Source of the DNA: Planctomycetota bacterium
Lineage (GTDB): Bacteria; Planctomycetota; UBA8742; JACQVU01; JANLHZ01
Assembly (NCBI GenBank): GCA_024653775.1
Contig: JANLHZ010000070.1
Span: forward strand, 1 to 46,332
Direction of reading: 5' to 3'
DNA: 46,332 bases
Shown: piece by piece, positions 33,672 through 41,822 of the stretch
Position numbering within the stretch: position 1 is the stretch's first letter
How the letters are laid out: each line of letters opens with the position of its first letter
Position numbers and translations under genes: made by a program
The notes under the pieces: generated by a model
Seen by the model: only the letters and a program-made list of their open reading frames with translations
Databases searched by the model: none
What the model was told of the DNA's origin: nothing

Positions 33672-33807
33672 AGAATGTCTCCTGTGGACGCGCGTTCCTT
33701 TCGCGGAGTACAAAGATCAACAAAGGGCAAAGGTGTTGATTCTTTGCGGATTCCGGGTAGCATTGACGTCCTCAAATCTACCGGGATAATAAAACGAGGG
33801 GGATACA

Positions 33808-34728
33808 ATGTTCAGCTTTCTGTTACAGGCCGCGACTGAGGCGGCGGGAGAAGAATCCGGCTCCGGAGCGGCGGGAAACACCGTCTCCGAGGCCGCGGAC
33901 ACGGCGCGGGAGGTCGGCACCGCCGTCGCGGAGCAGGCAGTGGTCACGGCTGAAAAGGCTTCTGCGCTGATGCACGCCGCGGCTACGGATATACGCGATA
34001 TAATGTCGTTCTACCCGGAAGTAACGATCTGGGTGTTTCTCGCAATCGGCGTGATTTACGTGCTCGCCGGATACCGCTGGTTCGGTATGCTTCTTTCCGC
34101 CACGGGAATCATTATCGGCGGCTTCGGCGGAATGACGCTTTGCAACTTCATCAACGCGATGATGGCGGCTGGAGGGGAACTGGCGACTGATCTTGTGGAT
34201 ACCGCGACCGGCGTATCGACGACTACCGCTGCCGACGAACCGACGATCCATCCGATAATCGGGGTGATCGTGGGCGCGGTGGTGCTCGGGATTCTCAGCC
34301 AGGCGCTTTTCAAATTGACGCTTTTCCTTCTTGGCAGCTTCTCTGGTTTCTGGATCGGGTACTACACGATCTTTGCGATTGTCGGGCCTGAGGATCAATA
34401 CACTTGGCTCTACATAGGCGGCGTCGCTCTTGTCGGAGGAATCGTCGCGCTGTTTATGGAAAGGCCGATTTTGATTCTCAGCACGAGTCTGACCGGCAGC
34501 TTCATGCTCGTTCTCGCGGGACTTATGGCGATCGTGATTGTCGAGGGCGAGAATTCGGCGACGGTGGACAAGCTGGTGTTCAACCCGAATTCCACGGTAA
34601 AAACGGGGGAACAGGGCTATGTCCTTCTGATAGTTTTTGTCCTGATCGCGCTTGCGGGAATTTTCTTACAGTGGAAAAAAACGGGCAAGGAAATGAAGTT
34701 CAAGCCCAAAAAGTACGAACAAAGGTAA
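33808..34728 (+). CDS. Multi-pass membrane protein (DUF4203/TMEM198-like)
   Basis: This 306-residue protein has an Ala/Glu-rich N-terminal stretch (about 1-65) and then a run of about seven transmembrane helices, including VTIWVFLAIGVIYVLAGYRW, FGMLLSATGIIIGGFGGMTL and YVLLIVFVLIALAGIFLQW. The glycine-rich helices and 'YRWFG' pattern match the DUF4203/TMEM198-type domain, whose bacterial role is unknown. A basic tail (KFKPKKYEQR) ends it. GAGGGGGA before the ATG is a strong ribosome-binding site. The spacer 33672-33807 before it contains a small ATCAACA/TGTTGAT hairpin. Confidence 0.7.
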   Translation: MFSFLLQAATEAAGEESGSGAAGNTVSEAADTAREVGTAVAEQAVVTAEKASALMHAAATDIRDIMSFYPEVTIWVFLAIGVIYVLAGYRWFGMLLSATGIIIGGFGGMTLCNFINAMMAAGGELATDLVDTATGVSTTTAADEPTIHPIIGVIVGAVVLGILSQALFKLTLFLLGSFSGFWIGYYTIFAIVGPEDQYTWLYIGGVALVGGIVALFMERPILILSTSLTGSFMLVLAGLMAIVIVEGENSATVDKLVFNPNSTVKTGEQGYVLLIVFVLIALAGIFLQWKKTGKEMKFKPKKYEQR

Positions 34729-34798
34729 GAGAGAATACAATTACCGTTTGTTTGCTGTACCATCTTTCTGCGCATCTTTCTGAAAAAAGGGGAGGCGG

Positions 34799-35536
34799 AT
34801 GAACGAACAGGGAAGGAAAAAGCAGATCGACAGCGGGAAGGGTTTCATGGGCCGGACCTGTCTGTACTGTCGCGCGGCGCTCGGGTTTTCCTCGAAGTGT
34901 TCGACGTGCGGATCGAGCAATGCATTTTACTTCTTTCGTCTTCCGGGCGGAAAGTACAAACCCGGCGCGGTGTTTTTCGGCTACCTTTTGTTCTTCACGG
35001 TACTGGTTGGCGGGAGTATGTACTTCGCGGTTCTCGCGGACATCTCTTCTCCGAGCCACGGCATAGACCCGCGGGCCGAGCTTCGAAATCAGATCAACCG
35101 CGAAGTGTTCGGCGAAGGTCAGGATGAATTCGGCGCGAGAATGTCGTCGCTCTACGGCAGAGCCGCGGGGCGTGCGCAGCAGGCGATCGGGACGGCGTCT
35201 CAAGAAGGGATCACGAACGAGCAGGTTGCGCGGATGGCGGAGGATTTCGCGCGGAGGTACGGATCGGAGGACGAATTCATGCGGGATTTCGCACTCAGGA
35301 TGTCGAGGTTGCTTTCCGATCCTTCGGCTTCCGACAACACCGGACGAACGATGCTCTACGTTGCGGGAAGGCTCGCGGAGAGCACCGCGACGGACAGACG
35401 CCGGGCGGTGTCGGACGTTCTGAAGGAAATGAATTTTCCGGAAAACAGACTCGCCGAGGCGCTCGACATTCTGGATCGTCCGGACATCATCGAGCGTATC
35501 GAGCAGGAGCTTCCGCCCGCGCCGGCATCTGAGTAG
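34799..35536 (+). CDS. Zinc-ribbon membrane protein with helical C-terminus
   Basis: This 245-residue protein starts with a predicted zinc ribbon (CLYC...CSTCGSSN at about residues 20-40). A single transmembrane helix follows (VFFGYLLFFTVLVGGSMYFA), then a long helical, charged domain with no recognised family. AAGGGGAGG before the ATG is a strong ribosome-binding site. It converges on the histidine kinase gene, with only 5 bases between their ends. Confidence 0.68.
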   Translation: MNEQGRKKQIDSGKGFMGRTCLYCRAALGFSSKCSTCGSSNAFYFFRLPGGKYKPGAVFFGYLLFFTVLVGGSMYFAVLADISSPSHGIDPRAELRNQINREVFGEGQDEFGARMSSLYGRAAGRAQQAIGTASQEGITNEQVARMAEDFARRYGSEDEFMRDFALRMSRLLSDPSASDNTGRTMLYVAGRLAESTATDRRRAVSDVLKEMNFPENRLAEALDILDRPDIIERIEQELPPAPASE

Positions 35537-35541
35537 CGCAT

Positions 35542-37764
35542 TCATCCGGCTTTTCGAAGAAAGATCGCGAACACCGTGCGCCCGGGTTCCGAGCTTTCGA
35601 GAGTCAGCGCGCCGCCGTAGCTTTCGACGATCCTTCTCGAAGTCGAAAGCCCGAGGCCGGTTCCCACGCCTGGCGGCTTGGTGGTGAAAAACGGTTCGAA
35701 AATTCTCGCGCTGACTTCGTGAGGAATTCCGGGTCCGGAATCCTCGACGAGCACGTCGATTCCACGGACTTCGCCTTGCTTCGCTGGCGCGCTATCCCGC
35801 ACGACGATCCTGATTTCGATTCCCGACGTCTTCGACTGGACGGAGTTCATAAGCAGATTCAGGAACACCTGCCGAAGGTGGAGCTCGTCCCACTCGATTT
35901 CGTCGTCGTCGGTTTCGCGGAGGACTTCGAGGTTTGCGTCTGCGCGATCGAACATTGGTTGCAGCAGCGCAAGGACGTCGTCGATCACGTCGCGAATCCG
36001 GAACCTCGTGATCTCGGGTTTCGACGAGCCGGCCATATCGAGGAGGCCGCGGATGGTTCGCCGGCAGCTTTCGGTGTTCCTTCTGATGACGCTCGCGTGC
36101 TCCTCGAGTTCTGTTCCGCGGAGTTTGCCTTCGAGCATCTGCCCGAACATCGCGATGGCGCTCAGCGGGTTGTTCAGTTCGTGCGCGACAACCGCGGAAA
36201 TCTCGCCGACGACCGCTTTGCGCTCGTGATCCGCCTGGCGCTCCTGCTGCGCGATGCGGTCCGTGATGTCGCGGCTGACGAGGATTCTGCCCGCGGAATC
36301 GCCGCTCTCGGTCGGGATCGTGCTTGCGAAGATTTCGTAGGTGCGTCCTCCGATGTCGACCTCGCAGCTTTTGGAAGGTCTATGGAGGTCCGCGAGACAC
36401 GCGAGGCAGGAAGGCGCCTCCGGGACTTCCCGCGCGCAGTCGTGCTGGGTGATCGCGTCCTTTTTCGAGCGCATAAGCGACGCGACGGGTTCCGCCGCCG
36501 CGTTCGAAAGCGCGACCTCGCCCTCATTCGTAATGAACATCAGGCCGTCCTGCATCGAGCGGATCACCGCGCCTAGTCGATCGCGTTCGAACCGGATGTC
36601 CGCCTCCTTGCGCCTCAGCGTCTCCGCGGTTTCCTCGAGGGTTTTCGTGCGCTCCTCGACCGCCTGGGCCATCGTGTTGAACGCCTGCGAGACCTCGCCT
36701 ATCTCGTCGGTGGAGTCGGTGTTGACGCGCACCTTGAACTGCCCGTCCGCGACCATCTTCGCCGCGTCGCGAAGGTCCGACAGCGGGCCGATCAGAAATT
36801 TCACCGGGAAGAACAAAAGCACGATAGTCATCAGAAGAATGTAGCCGCCGAAAAAAAGGAACTGGTTCAGAAGCTCCGTGATAGGCGCCATCGCCTTCCG
36901 CAGGTTGACGACTTTCGTTAGCGTGAATCCGTAGCTTCCGACCGCGGCGTCGTGGGTGAGCGAGTCGCCTTCGGCGCCATGGACGGACCCCTGCGTGGAC
37001 GTCATGCCTTTCGCTTCGCCTGGCGTTCTAGAAATTTCGATGCTCGTTCCAGCGGAATCCTCGATCCACACGCGCTCCTCGATTCCTGCGATTCCGTTCA
37101 TCGCGCCGCTTAGCCTCAGGAAGAACTCCGTGGCGTTTATCAGAATCTGAAGCGTACCGATTCTGCGATCGCCCACGATGCTTTTTATCGGAGTCGAGAC
37201 GATGAACGTCGGATACGGATGTGTCTCCGTCGGGCCGTTGAAAGGTCCGAAGGCGAGCGCGTCCGACGGGATCGAACGTGCGCCGGGAAGTTCGTCCGCG
37301 ACGACTGTGATGACGCCAATTCCTTCCGTGTCGAGAAGTTCCGCGTCGACGAACTCCGGCACGATCGCGAGCTTGTTCTCTACGAAGTGTCTGCGAAGCT
37401 CCGCGTACACGGTTTCGAAAGACTCGTCGTCCTCCGGGCTTTTATCGGCGCCGCGGGATTCCGCGCGGAGTTTCGTAAGCCTTTCGTGCTCCGTGCGGAT
37501 GTAGCCGTCGGAGGCGAAGTCTTGCGCCCTCCTTCCGAGAAGCTCGAAGCAGCGTTCCGCGATAATCGCGTCCGTTTTCAAGCTGTCTCTCAGTCGGCCG
37601 TCGATCTGCTCTTCGAGCGCTTCCTTCGCGGTGTTCGAAATGACGATCCCCCCTACGCCGAAGGTTGCTATGCAGAGCAGTCCGAACGCAAGCGGCAGCT
37701 TGTACTTGATCGGGATGAAGTAAAGCGGGTCCTTGAGCTTGCCTAGGCCGAGATCGATTCGCAT
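35542..37764 (-). CDS. Membrane sensor histidine kinase (HAMP-PAS-HisKA-HATPase)
   Basis: This 740-residue protein senses an external signal and autophosphorylates. Segments in order: a first membrane helix (LPLAFGLLCIATFGVGGIVI), a large extracytoplasmic sensor domain (about 50-290), and a second helix (FLFFGGYILLMTIVLLFF). A HAMP domain ends in DEIGEVSQAFNTMAQAVEER. A PAS-like domain carries a Cys cluster (CAREVPEAPSCLACL). The H box VAHELNNPLSAIAMFG has His528, and the HATPase domain has NLLMNSVQ, VEDSGPGIP and GVGTGLGLSTSRRIVE. No response regulator gene is adjacent, so its partner is unknown. It starts with an ATG at 37764. Confidence 0.9.
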   Translation of the reverse strand: MRIDLGLGKLKDPLYFIPIKYKLPLAFGLLCIATFGVGGIVISNTAKEALEEQIDGRLRDSLKTDAIIAERCFELLGRRAQDFASDGYIRTEHERLTKLRAESRGADKSPEDDESFETVYAELRRHFVENKLAIVPEFVDAELLDTEGIGVITVVADELPGARSIPSDALAFGPFNGPTETHPYPTFIVSTPIKSIVGDRRIGTLQILINATEFFLRLSGAMNGIAGIEERVWIEDSAGTSIEISRTPGEAKGMTSTQGSVHGAEGDSLTHDAAVGSYGFTLTKVVNLRKAMAPITELLNQFLFFGGYILLMTIVLLFFPVKFLIGPLSDLRDAAKMVADGQFKVRVNTDSTDEIGEVSQAFNTMAQAVEERTKTLEETAETLRRKEADIRFERDRLGAVIRSMQDGLMFITNEGEVALSNAAAEPVASLMRSKKDAITQHDCAREVPEAPSCLACLADLHRPSKSCEVDIGGRTYEIFASTIPTESGDSAGRILVSRDITDRIAQQERQADHERKAVVGEISAVVAHELNNPLSAIAMFGQMLEGKLRGTELEEHASVIRRNTESCRRTIRGLLDMAGSSKPEITRFRIRDVIDDVLALLQPMFDRADANLEVLRETDDDEIEWDELHLRQVFLNLLMNSVQSKTSGIEIRIVVRDSAPAKQGEVRGIDVLVEDSGPGIPHEVSARIFEPFFTTKPPGVGTGLGLSTSRRIVESYGGALTLESSEPGRTVFAIFLRKAG

Positions 37765-38128
37765 GATTCAATTCTATTGTGCGAATTGCCTGGACGCACG
37801 ATTTTTTCCGGGGAGCAAGGAATCGTAAAACAATTACTTGCTCAGGCCGACCGACTTTTTTTGCCTCCCGCGAAAAAAAATAAAAATCTGCGCTGCAAGG
37901 TGTCTCACCAAGTATTCATGCATGAAGAAGAGACAAGGATTGGAGGTTCGAAATCGCGCATAAGCAGGTAAGTCCGGATGGCGTTACACGAATGTCGGCG
38001 ATGCTTTTGCGGGTAACGATTTCGAACCACCCGGAAGTGGAACGGAGCCGTCGAGTCTCTCCGGCTCGGTGAAGTTTCCGGGTCCACCGAGGGCGCCCTC
38101 GATCCTTTCCTGCTCCGGCGGGAAGGAT
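37765..38128. other. Intergenic region before the REP pair, with possible gene remnant
   Basis: With the REP pair and 38222-38313 this forms a 549-base gap between the kinase and miaA. On the minus strand a reading frame from about 38118 to 37985 encodes a Pro/Gly-rich tail (PPEQERIEGALGGPGNFTEP...), which could be the end of a gene cut by the REP pair. It has no start codon and no recognised family, so I do not call a gene. The remainder is AT-rich, with poly-A/T runs near 37860-37885. Confidence 0.3.
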
Positions 38129-38221
38129 ACATTATATTCGTGCCGTCTACGAATTTAATGTAATATAAATACGCTACTAAATAATCATACGAAAAATTCG
38201 TAGACGGTACGAATATAATGT
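38129..38221. repeat. BIME-like pair of inverted REP units
   Basis: This 93-base element is two related palindromic units in inverted arrangement. The first and last 28 bases are inverted repeats of each other with one mismatch (ACATTATATTCGT...). The same unit alone forms the hairpin at 10606-10638 and a partial copy at 27043-27077. No target-site duplication is evident. Confidence 0.8.
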
Positions 38222-38313
38222 CGCATTGCTGTGTGGGCGTGGCATACGCATCTTGCGCGCGGGTTTCACCGTTCACGGATGAGACGTCCGCCAGGATTCA
38301 CCTCTATGAACTG

Positions 38314-39336
38314 TCAGGGCGTCGGCGACTCCGGCGGTTCGAACGAATCGTCCACGAACGCCGGCGGCTCGAGGATTCCGCTCTCGAAATATGCTTCCAC
38401 CGCATTCGCAAGCTTTCGCGTATCATCGTACTCGGGAGCAGGGAACCACGCCGCAGCCTTGAAATGCCGGAACCAGGTTAGCTGCTTCTTCGCGAACTGC
38501 CTGGTGCGAGTTTTGATCAGCGCCGTTGCGTCTTCGAGCGAAATCGCGCCGCGAATGTGCTCGAACATCTCGCGGTAGCCGATCGCGGCTTTCGCGCTCT
38601 CCGAGATGTTCGCGTACTTATCGAGAAGGCGCGCGCATTCGAATTCGAGTCCCGCGCGAAGCATATCGTCGACCCTCTGCTCGATTCTCCGGTAAAGCTC
38701 TTCCCGCGGGTACCTGATCCCCGCGAACACCGCCTCGAAATCGTCCCTCGAAGTTCCCCATTGCCGTTGAAGCTCGCTGATCGGCTTTCCGGTGAGGCTG
38801 TAAACTTCGAGCGCGCGTTCGAGGCGTTTGTAATTGTTTCGCGCGGTCTTCCGGAACGTGGCTGGGTCCACGCGGGCGAGTTCGTCCATCAGCGAATCGA
38901 CGCCTTCCCGTTCGAAGCGTTCCCGAAGGGATTTCCGGAACTCCTCGCTTCGCGGAGGGCCTTCGAAAAAACCCTCCGCGAGGCTTTTCAGGTACAGCGC
39001 GGTCCCGCCGACGAAGACGCTGCGCTTTCCCTCGCTCAGATTCTCGAAGAACGCCTTTTCCGCGAGCGCGACGTGTTTCGACATGTCCCACGGCTCTTCC
39101 GGACTGACGACGTCGATCAGACGGTATCTTACTCCGGATTCCGCTACCGAGACGTCCCCGCCCCTCGATACGATCCGCGGCTTGGCGCTGCCGACGTTCA
39201 TATCGCGGTAGACTGCGACGGAATCGAGCGAGATCAGCTCCGCCCCGGTTTCGAGAGCGATGATCTCCGCGACCGCGCTTTTCCCGGACGCGGTCGGACC
39301 GACGATGAAAAGCGCTCGCGGACGCTCTTTCGGCAT
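38314..39336 (-). CDS. miaA: tRNA dimethylallyltransferase MiaA
   Basis: The enzyme adds a dimethylallyl group to A37 of tRNAs reading codons that start with U. The Walker A loop GPTASGKS lies at residues 13-20, and ISLDSVAVYRDMNVGSAKP, PEEPWDMSKHVA, VGGTALYLKSLAEGFF and KTRTRQFAKKQLTWFR are the expected MiaA motifs in order. At 340 aa the length is slightly above the usual ~310 because of the C-terminal tail. The ATG at 39336 lies one base from the folK stop codon, so the two are an operon with translational coupling likely. Confidence 0.95.
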   Translation of the reverse strand: MPKERPRALFIVGPTASGKSAVAEIIALETGAELISLDSVAVYRDMNVGSAKPRIVSRGGDVSVAESGVRYRLIDVVSPEEPWDMSKHVALAEKAFFENLSEGKRSVFVGGTALYLKSLAEGFFEGPPRSEEFRKSLRERFEREGVDSLMDELARVDPATFRKTARNNYKRLERALEVYSLTGKPISELQRQWGTSRDDFEAVFAGIRYPREELYRRIEQRVDDMLRAGLEFECARLLDKYANISESAKAAIGYREMFEHIRGAISLEDATALIKTRTRQFAKKQLTWFRHFKAAAWFPAPEYDDTRKLANAVEAYFESGILEPPAFVDDSFEPPESPTP

Positions 39337-39337
39337 T

Positions 39338-39928
39338 TCAAAAACTCTTTCCTCGGCTGCCGCCCGCGCGGGCCTTCACGGCTTTCAGATGCGCGGCCAT
39401 CCGTTTTGCCCTCGCGGCGAGCTGTTTGCGAAAACTAGCGGTCGTCCGGAGGAAGTCGTCCATCTGCCTTTCCTGATATGAATCCGCGATCTCCCGGATC
39501 GTCTTTCCCAAAACCGGATGCACCCAGTTGGGCGCGATTTCCTTCAGCGGCTCGAGAACGAATTCCCGCTCCGCCAATCTCGGGTGCGGCACCTGAAGTC
39601 CGATTTCGCGGATGATTTTGTTGTCGTACAGAAGAATGTCGAGGTCTATCGTCCTCGGACCGTTTTTGACGACCCGTTCGCGCCTTAGCGCCTTTTCGAT
39701 CGAGAGTAGCGAGCGCATCAAATCCTGCGGCGAAATCGCGGTTTCGATCACCATCGCGCCGTTCAGGAACCAGCCCTGCTTCGGGCCGCCCACCGGCTCG
39801 GTTTCCATTATCGAACTCCGGCTGACGATGGTCGTCGCGGGGAGGTTTCCGACCATCGAGATTGCGCCCTGAATGTATTCGAGGCGGTTTCCGAGGTTCG
39901 ATCCAAGTCCGATTGCTGCGAAAGACAT
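39338..39928 (-). CDS. folK: 2-amino-4-hydroxy-6-hydroxymethyldihydropteridine pyrophosphokinase
   Basis: HPPK transfers pyrophosphate from ATP to the pterin in folate synthesis. AAIGLGSNLGNRLEYIQGAI, METEPVGGPKQGWFLNGA, and GPRTIDLDILLYDNKI...VPHPRLAEREFVLEPL are the family's ordered motifs, including the metal-binding DLD. A basic C-terminal tail extends the protein beyond the usual ~160 residues. The frame reaches a TTG at 39949, but the ATG at 39928 directly before the motif start is preferred. It is the first gene of a folK-miaA operon. Its upstream region holds MITE-like repeat copy 5. Confidence 0.95.
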   Translation of the reverse strand: MSFAAIGLGSNLGNRLEYIQGAISMVGNLPATTIVSRSSIMETEPVGGPKQGWFLNGAMVIETAISPQDLMRSLLSIEKALRRERVVKNGPRTIDLDILLYDNKIIREIGLQVPHPRLAEREFVLEPLKEIAPNWVHPVLGKTIREIADSYQERQMDDFLRTTASFRKQLAARAKRMAAHLKAVKARAGGSRGKSF

Positions 39929-39997
39929 ATACGTTCCGGTTGAGCTCAAGACGTCGGCATTCGTTTTAACTTCAAACCCGATGATAACGTAAGCGTT

Positions 39998-40179
39998 AGG
40001 AGGCTAAAATAAATAAATTATACATCTCCCATCACATCTTCACGCCATCTTCGCTTCGCGCTTGATCGCGAAATCCTCACCGGAACTACGGCTACGCTTC
40101 CGGTTTCGCTCTCTCGCACAAAACGAATCTGACATAAATCTGAGCGGGATTTTGTATGATTTATTTATTTTAGCCTCCT
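39998..40179 (-). mobile_element. MITE-like repeat, core family copy 5 with AGGAGGCT-type ends
   Basis: The left end reads GGAGGCTAAAATAAATAAAT and the right end is its inverted match (ATTTATTTATTTTAGCCTCC). TA lies outside both ends (39997-39998 and 40180-40181). The core is that of the other copies, in reverse orientation, but the ends are of a different sequence from those of copy 3. It lies in the 400-base gap between divergent folK and the FHA gene, so it is close to both promoters. Confidence 0.8.
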
Positions 40180-40328
40180 TATTTGAGGAAAAGGACGAAT
40201 CAGGGAAAGAAAAGTGTCGATCGAAGCCTGCGCCAGCGGGCGCCGGAAAGATTTGACTTTCACGAAATAAAAAGCGATAACCTTTGCGGACTGTCGTCCG
40301 CGCGGGCCGGGGCAAAGCTACGAAGACG

Positions 40329-41795
40329 ATGACAAATATCGCGATACTCGGAAACATTCTGAAAGTCGTGACGACGACCGAGGAAGAGTTCGTGGACTGT
40401 TTCGAGGAGCACTTTTACGGCCTTCTGAAGCAGAACCATGAAGAAGTCATAATCGATCTTCACGACGCGCGCAACCTTGGCGACGACGCGTTTCGTCTGA
40501 TCGCGCTTGCGTTCATCTCCTCGAACAAGGGCAAGAAGAAGGTCAAAGCGCGGGTTCCGTCACACATGCTGAAGGCGTTCAAGCAGGGCGGACTCCACAA
40601 GCAGATGGACGTCTACGTCCTGCGCGAAGAGAGCATCAAGGAAGCGAAGGAAACGTTTTCGAGCGGCAATCTTTCTAGCTTCGTCGATGAGGACGAATAC
40701 GCGCCCAGGAAGAAGGCTGAGCCGGCGATGGAATCATCCGCGTCCGCGAAGCCCGCTCCTCTGCACGAGATCGAGTCCGCGATAATGATCTCGCCGCTTC
40801 CGGTGGAAATGAACCTGCCTGAGGCCACGGACAGCGATTTCGTTTCTTCCGACGACTCGTCGATAATGTCGCGGGACGAAGCCTTGAATCAGCGGCAGAA
40901 ATTCGCGCAGAGGCAAAATCTCGCCCCTGCGAAGAACGCTCCGTTCGCTCCAGTGAAAGCCGCGGAAACCGTCGAACCGGAAGAGCTGGAACCGCTCGAG
41001 GCGGAGCCGGAACTTGTGCCTCCAGCGCCAGCGAAAGCCGAGGCGAAGGCCGCGGGTGGGAAGGTCTTCTTTTCCGAGGACGAGATCGAAGCCGAGGCGA
41101 TTCATCTGGACGAGAAGCCCGCGAAACCCGTGAAACCGAAGCCGACGACGCCGAAGAACGAGCAGGGCATAACCGACATCATCCGCGCGGAAGCCGCGTT
41201 GTTCGGGGAGGACGACGAAGACGATGACGACGTCTCCGGCGCGGACTGGACTCCGGAAGGCGAAAAAAAGAAGAAGAAAAAGAAGAAGAAGCGCGGGCAG
41301 GAGGTTTTCGATATTCCGGAGGAACCGCCGCAGGAAGACGACGACGATCAGGACGACGCCAACTTCGGCGCGCCAAGGGGATTTTTCGGCGCATTCGGGA
41401 TCGGGGAGGAGCCGTCCGAGGTTAAAGAGGAAAACGAGGAGCCGACGGCCGCGCCGGTCCAGCCCGCCAACTTCGCGGGAGCGCCGCTGAAGAAGTTCCC
41501 GAAACTTCAGGAAAAGGAAACCGGGAAGACCATCGCCATCCAGAAGAGCGAATTCGTAGTTGGTCGCAAAGAGCAGTGCGACTATATGATCAAAACTCCG
41601 TACGTATCGAAGCAGCACTTCAAGATATTCCTTCAGGGCGAAGATTGGTTCATCCTCGACTGCGGCAGCGCGAACGGAACCTTCGTGAACGACAAGCAGG
41701 TCGTCTCCGCGACGAGGCTTCATCCGGGCGCGGTGATCGCGGTTGCGAAAACGGTCGAGTATCCCGACGGCGTCCGCAGGTTCACCTTCGCGTGA
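40329..41795 (+). CDS. STAS-like and FHA domain protein with disordered linker
   Basis: This protein of about 488 residues begins with a STAS-like domain (IAILGNILKVVTTTEEEFVDC..., then VIIDLHDARNLGDDAFRLIALAFISSN), the fold of anti-sigma-factor antagonists. A long disordered Glu/Pro/Ala-rich linker follows, with a Lys run near 310-325. The C-terminus is an FHA domain (about 400-488): FVVGRKEQCDYMIKTPYVSK, HFKIF and SANGTFVNDKQV. That domain binds phosphothreonine. The two domains suggest a role in signalling through Ser/Thr phosphorylation. The frame is open from a TTG at 40284, but ATG 40329 is chosen. Confidence 0.8.
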   Translation: MTNIAILGNILKVVTTTEEEFVDCFEEHFYGLLKQNHEEVIIDLHDARNLGDDAFRLIALAFISSNKGKKKVKARVPSHMLKAFKQGGLHKQMDVYVLREESIKEAKETFSSGNLSSFVDEDEYAPRKKAEPAMESSASAKPAPLHEIESAIMISPLPVEMNLPEATDSDFVSSDDSSIMSRDEALNQRQKFAQRQNLAPAKNAPFAPVKAAETVEPEELEPLEAEPELVPPAPAKAEAKAAGGKVFFSEDEIEAEAIHLDEKPAKPVKPKPTTPKNEQGITDIIRAEAALFGEDDEDDDDVSGADWTPEGEKKKKKKKKKRGQEVFDIPEEPPQEDDDDQDDANFGAPRGFFGAFGIGEEPSEVKEENEEPTAAPVQPANFAGAPLKKFPKLQEKETGKTIAIQKSEFVVGRKEQCDYMIKTPYVSKQHFKIFLQGEDWFILDCGSANGTFVNDKQVVSATRLHPGAVIAVAKTVEYPDGVRRFTFA

Positions 41796-41822
41796 TCGTA
41801 TCCGGGATCGAATTTCCGCGTA

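Noticed and set aside
38129-38221. Short CRISPR-like repeat pair
   Set aside because: The two units are inverted, not direct, and there is no spacer array or cas gene.
37905-38276. 123-codon minus-strand frame across the REP pair
   Set aside because: Much of it is the translation of the inverted repeat (FVPSTNF...), a pattern that also appears at the other copy near 27050.
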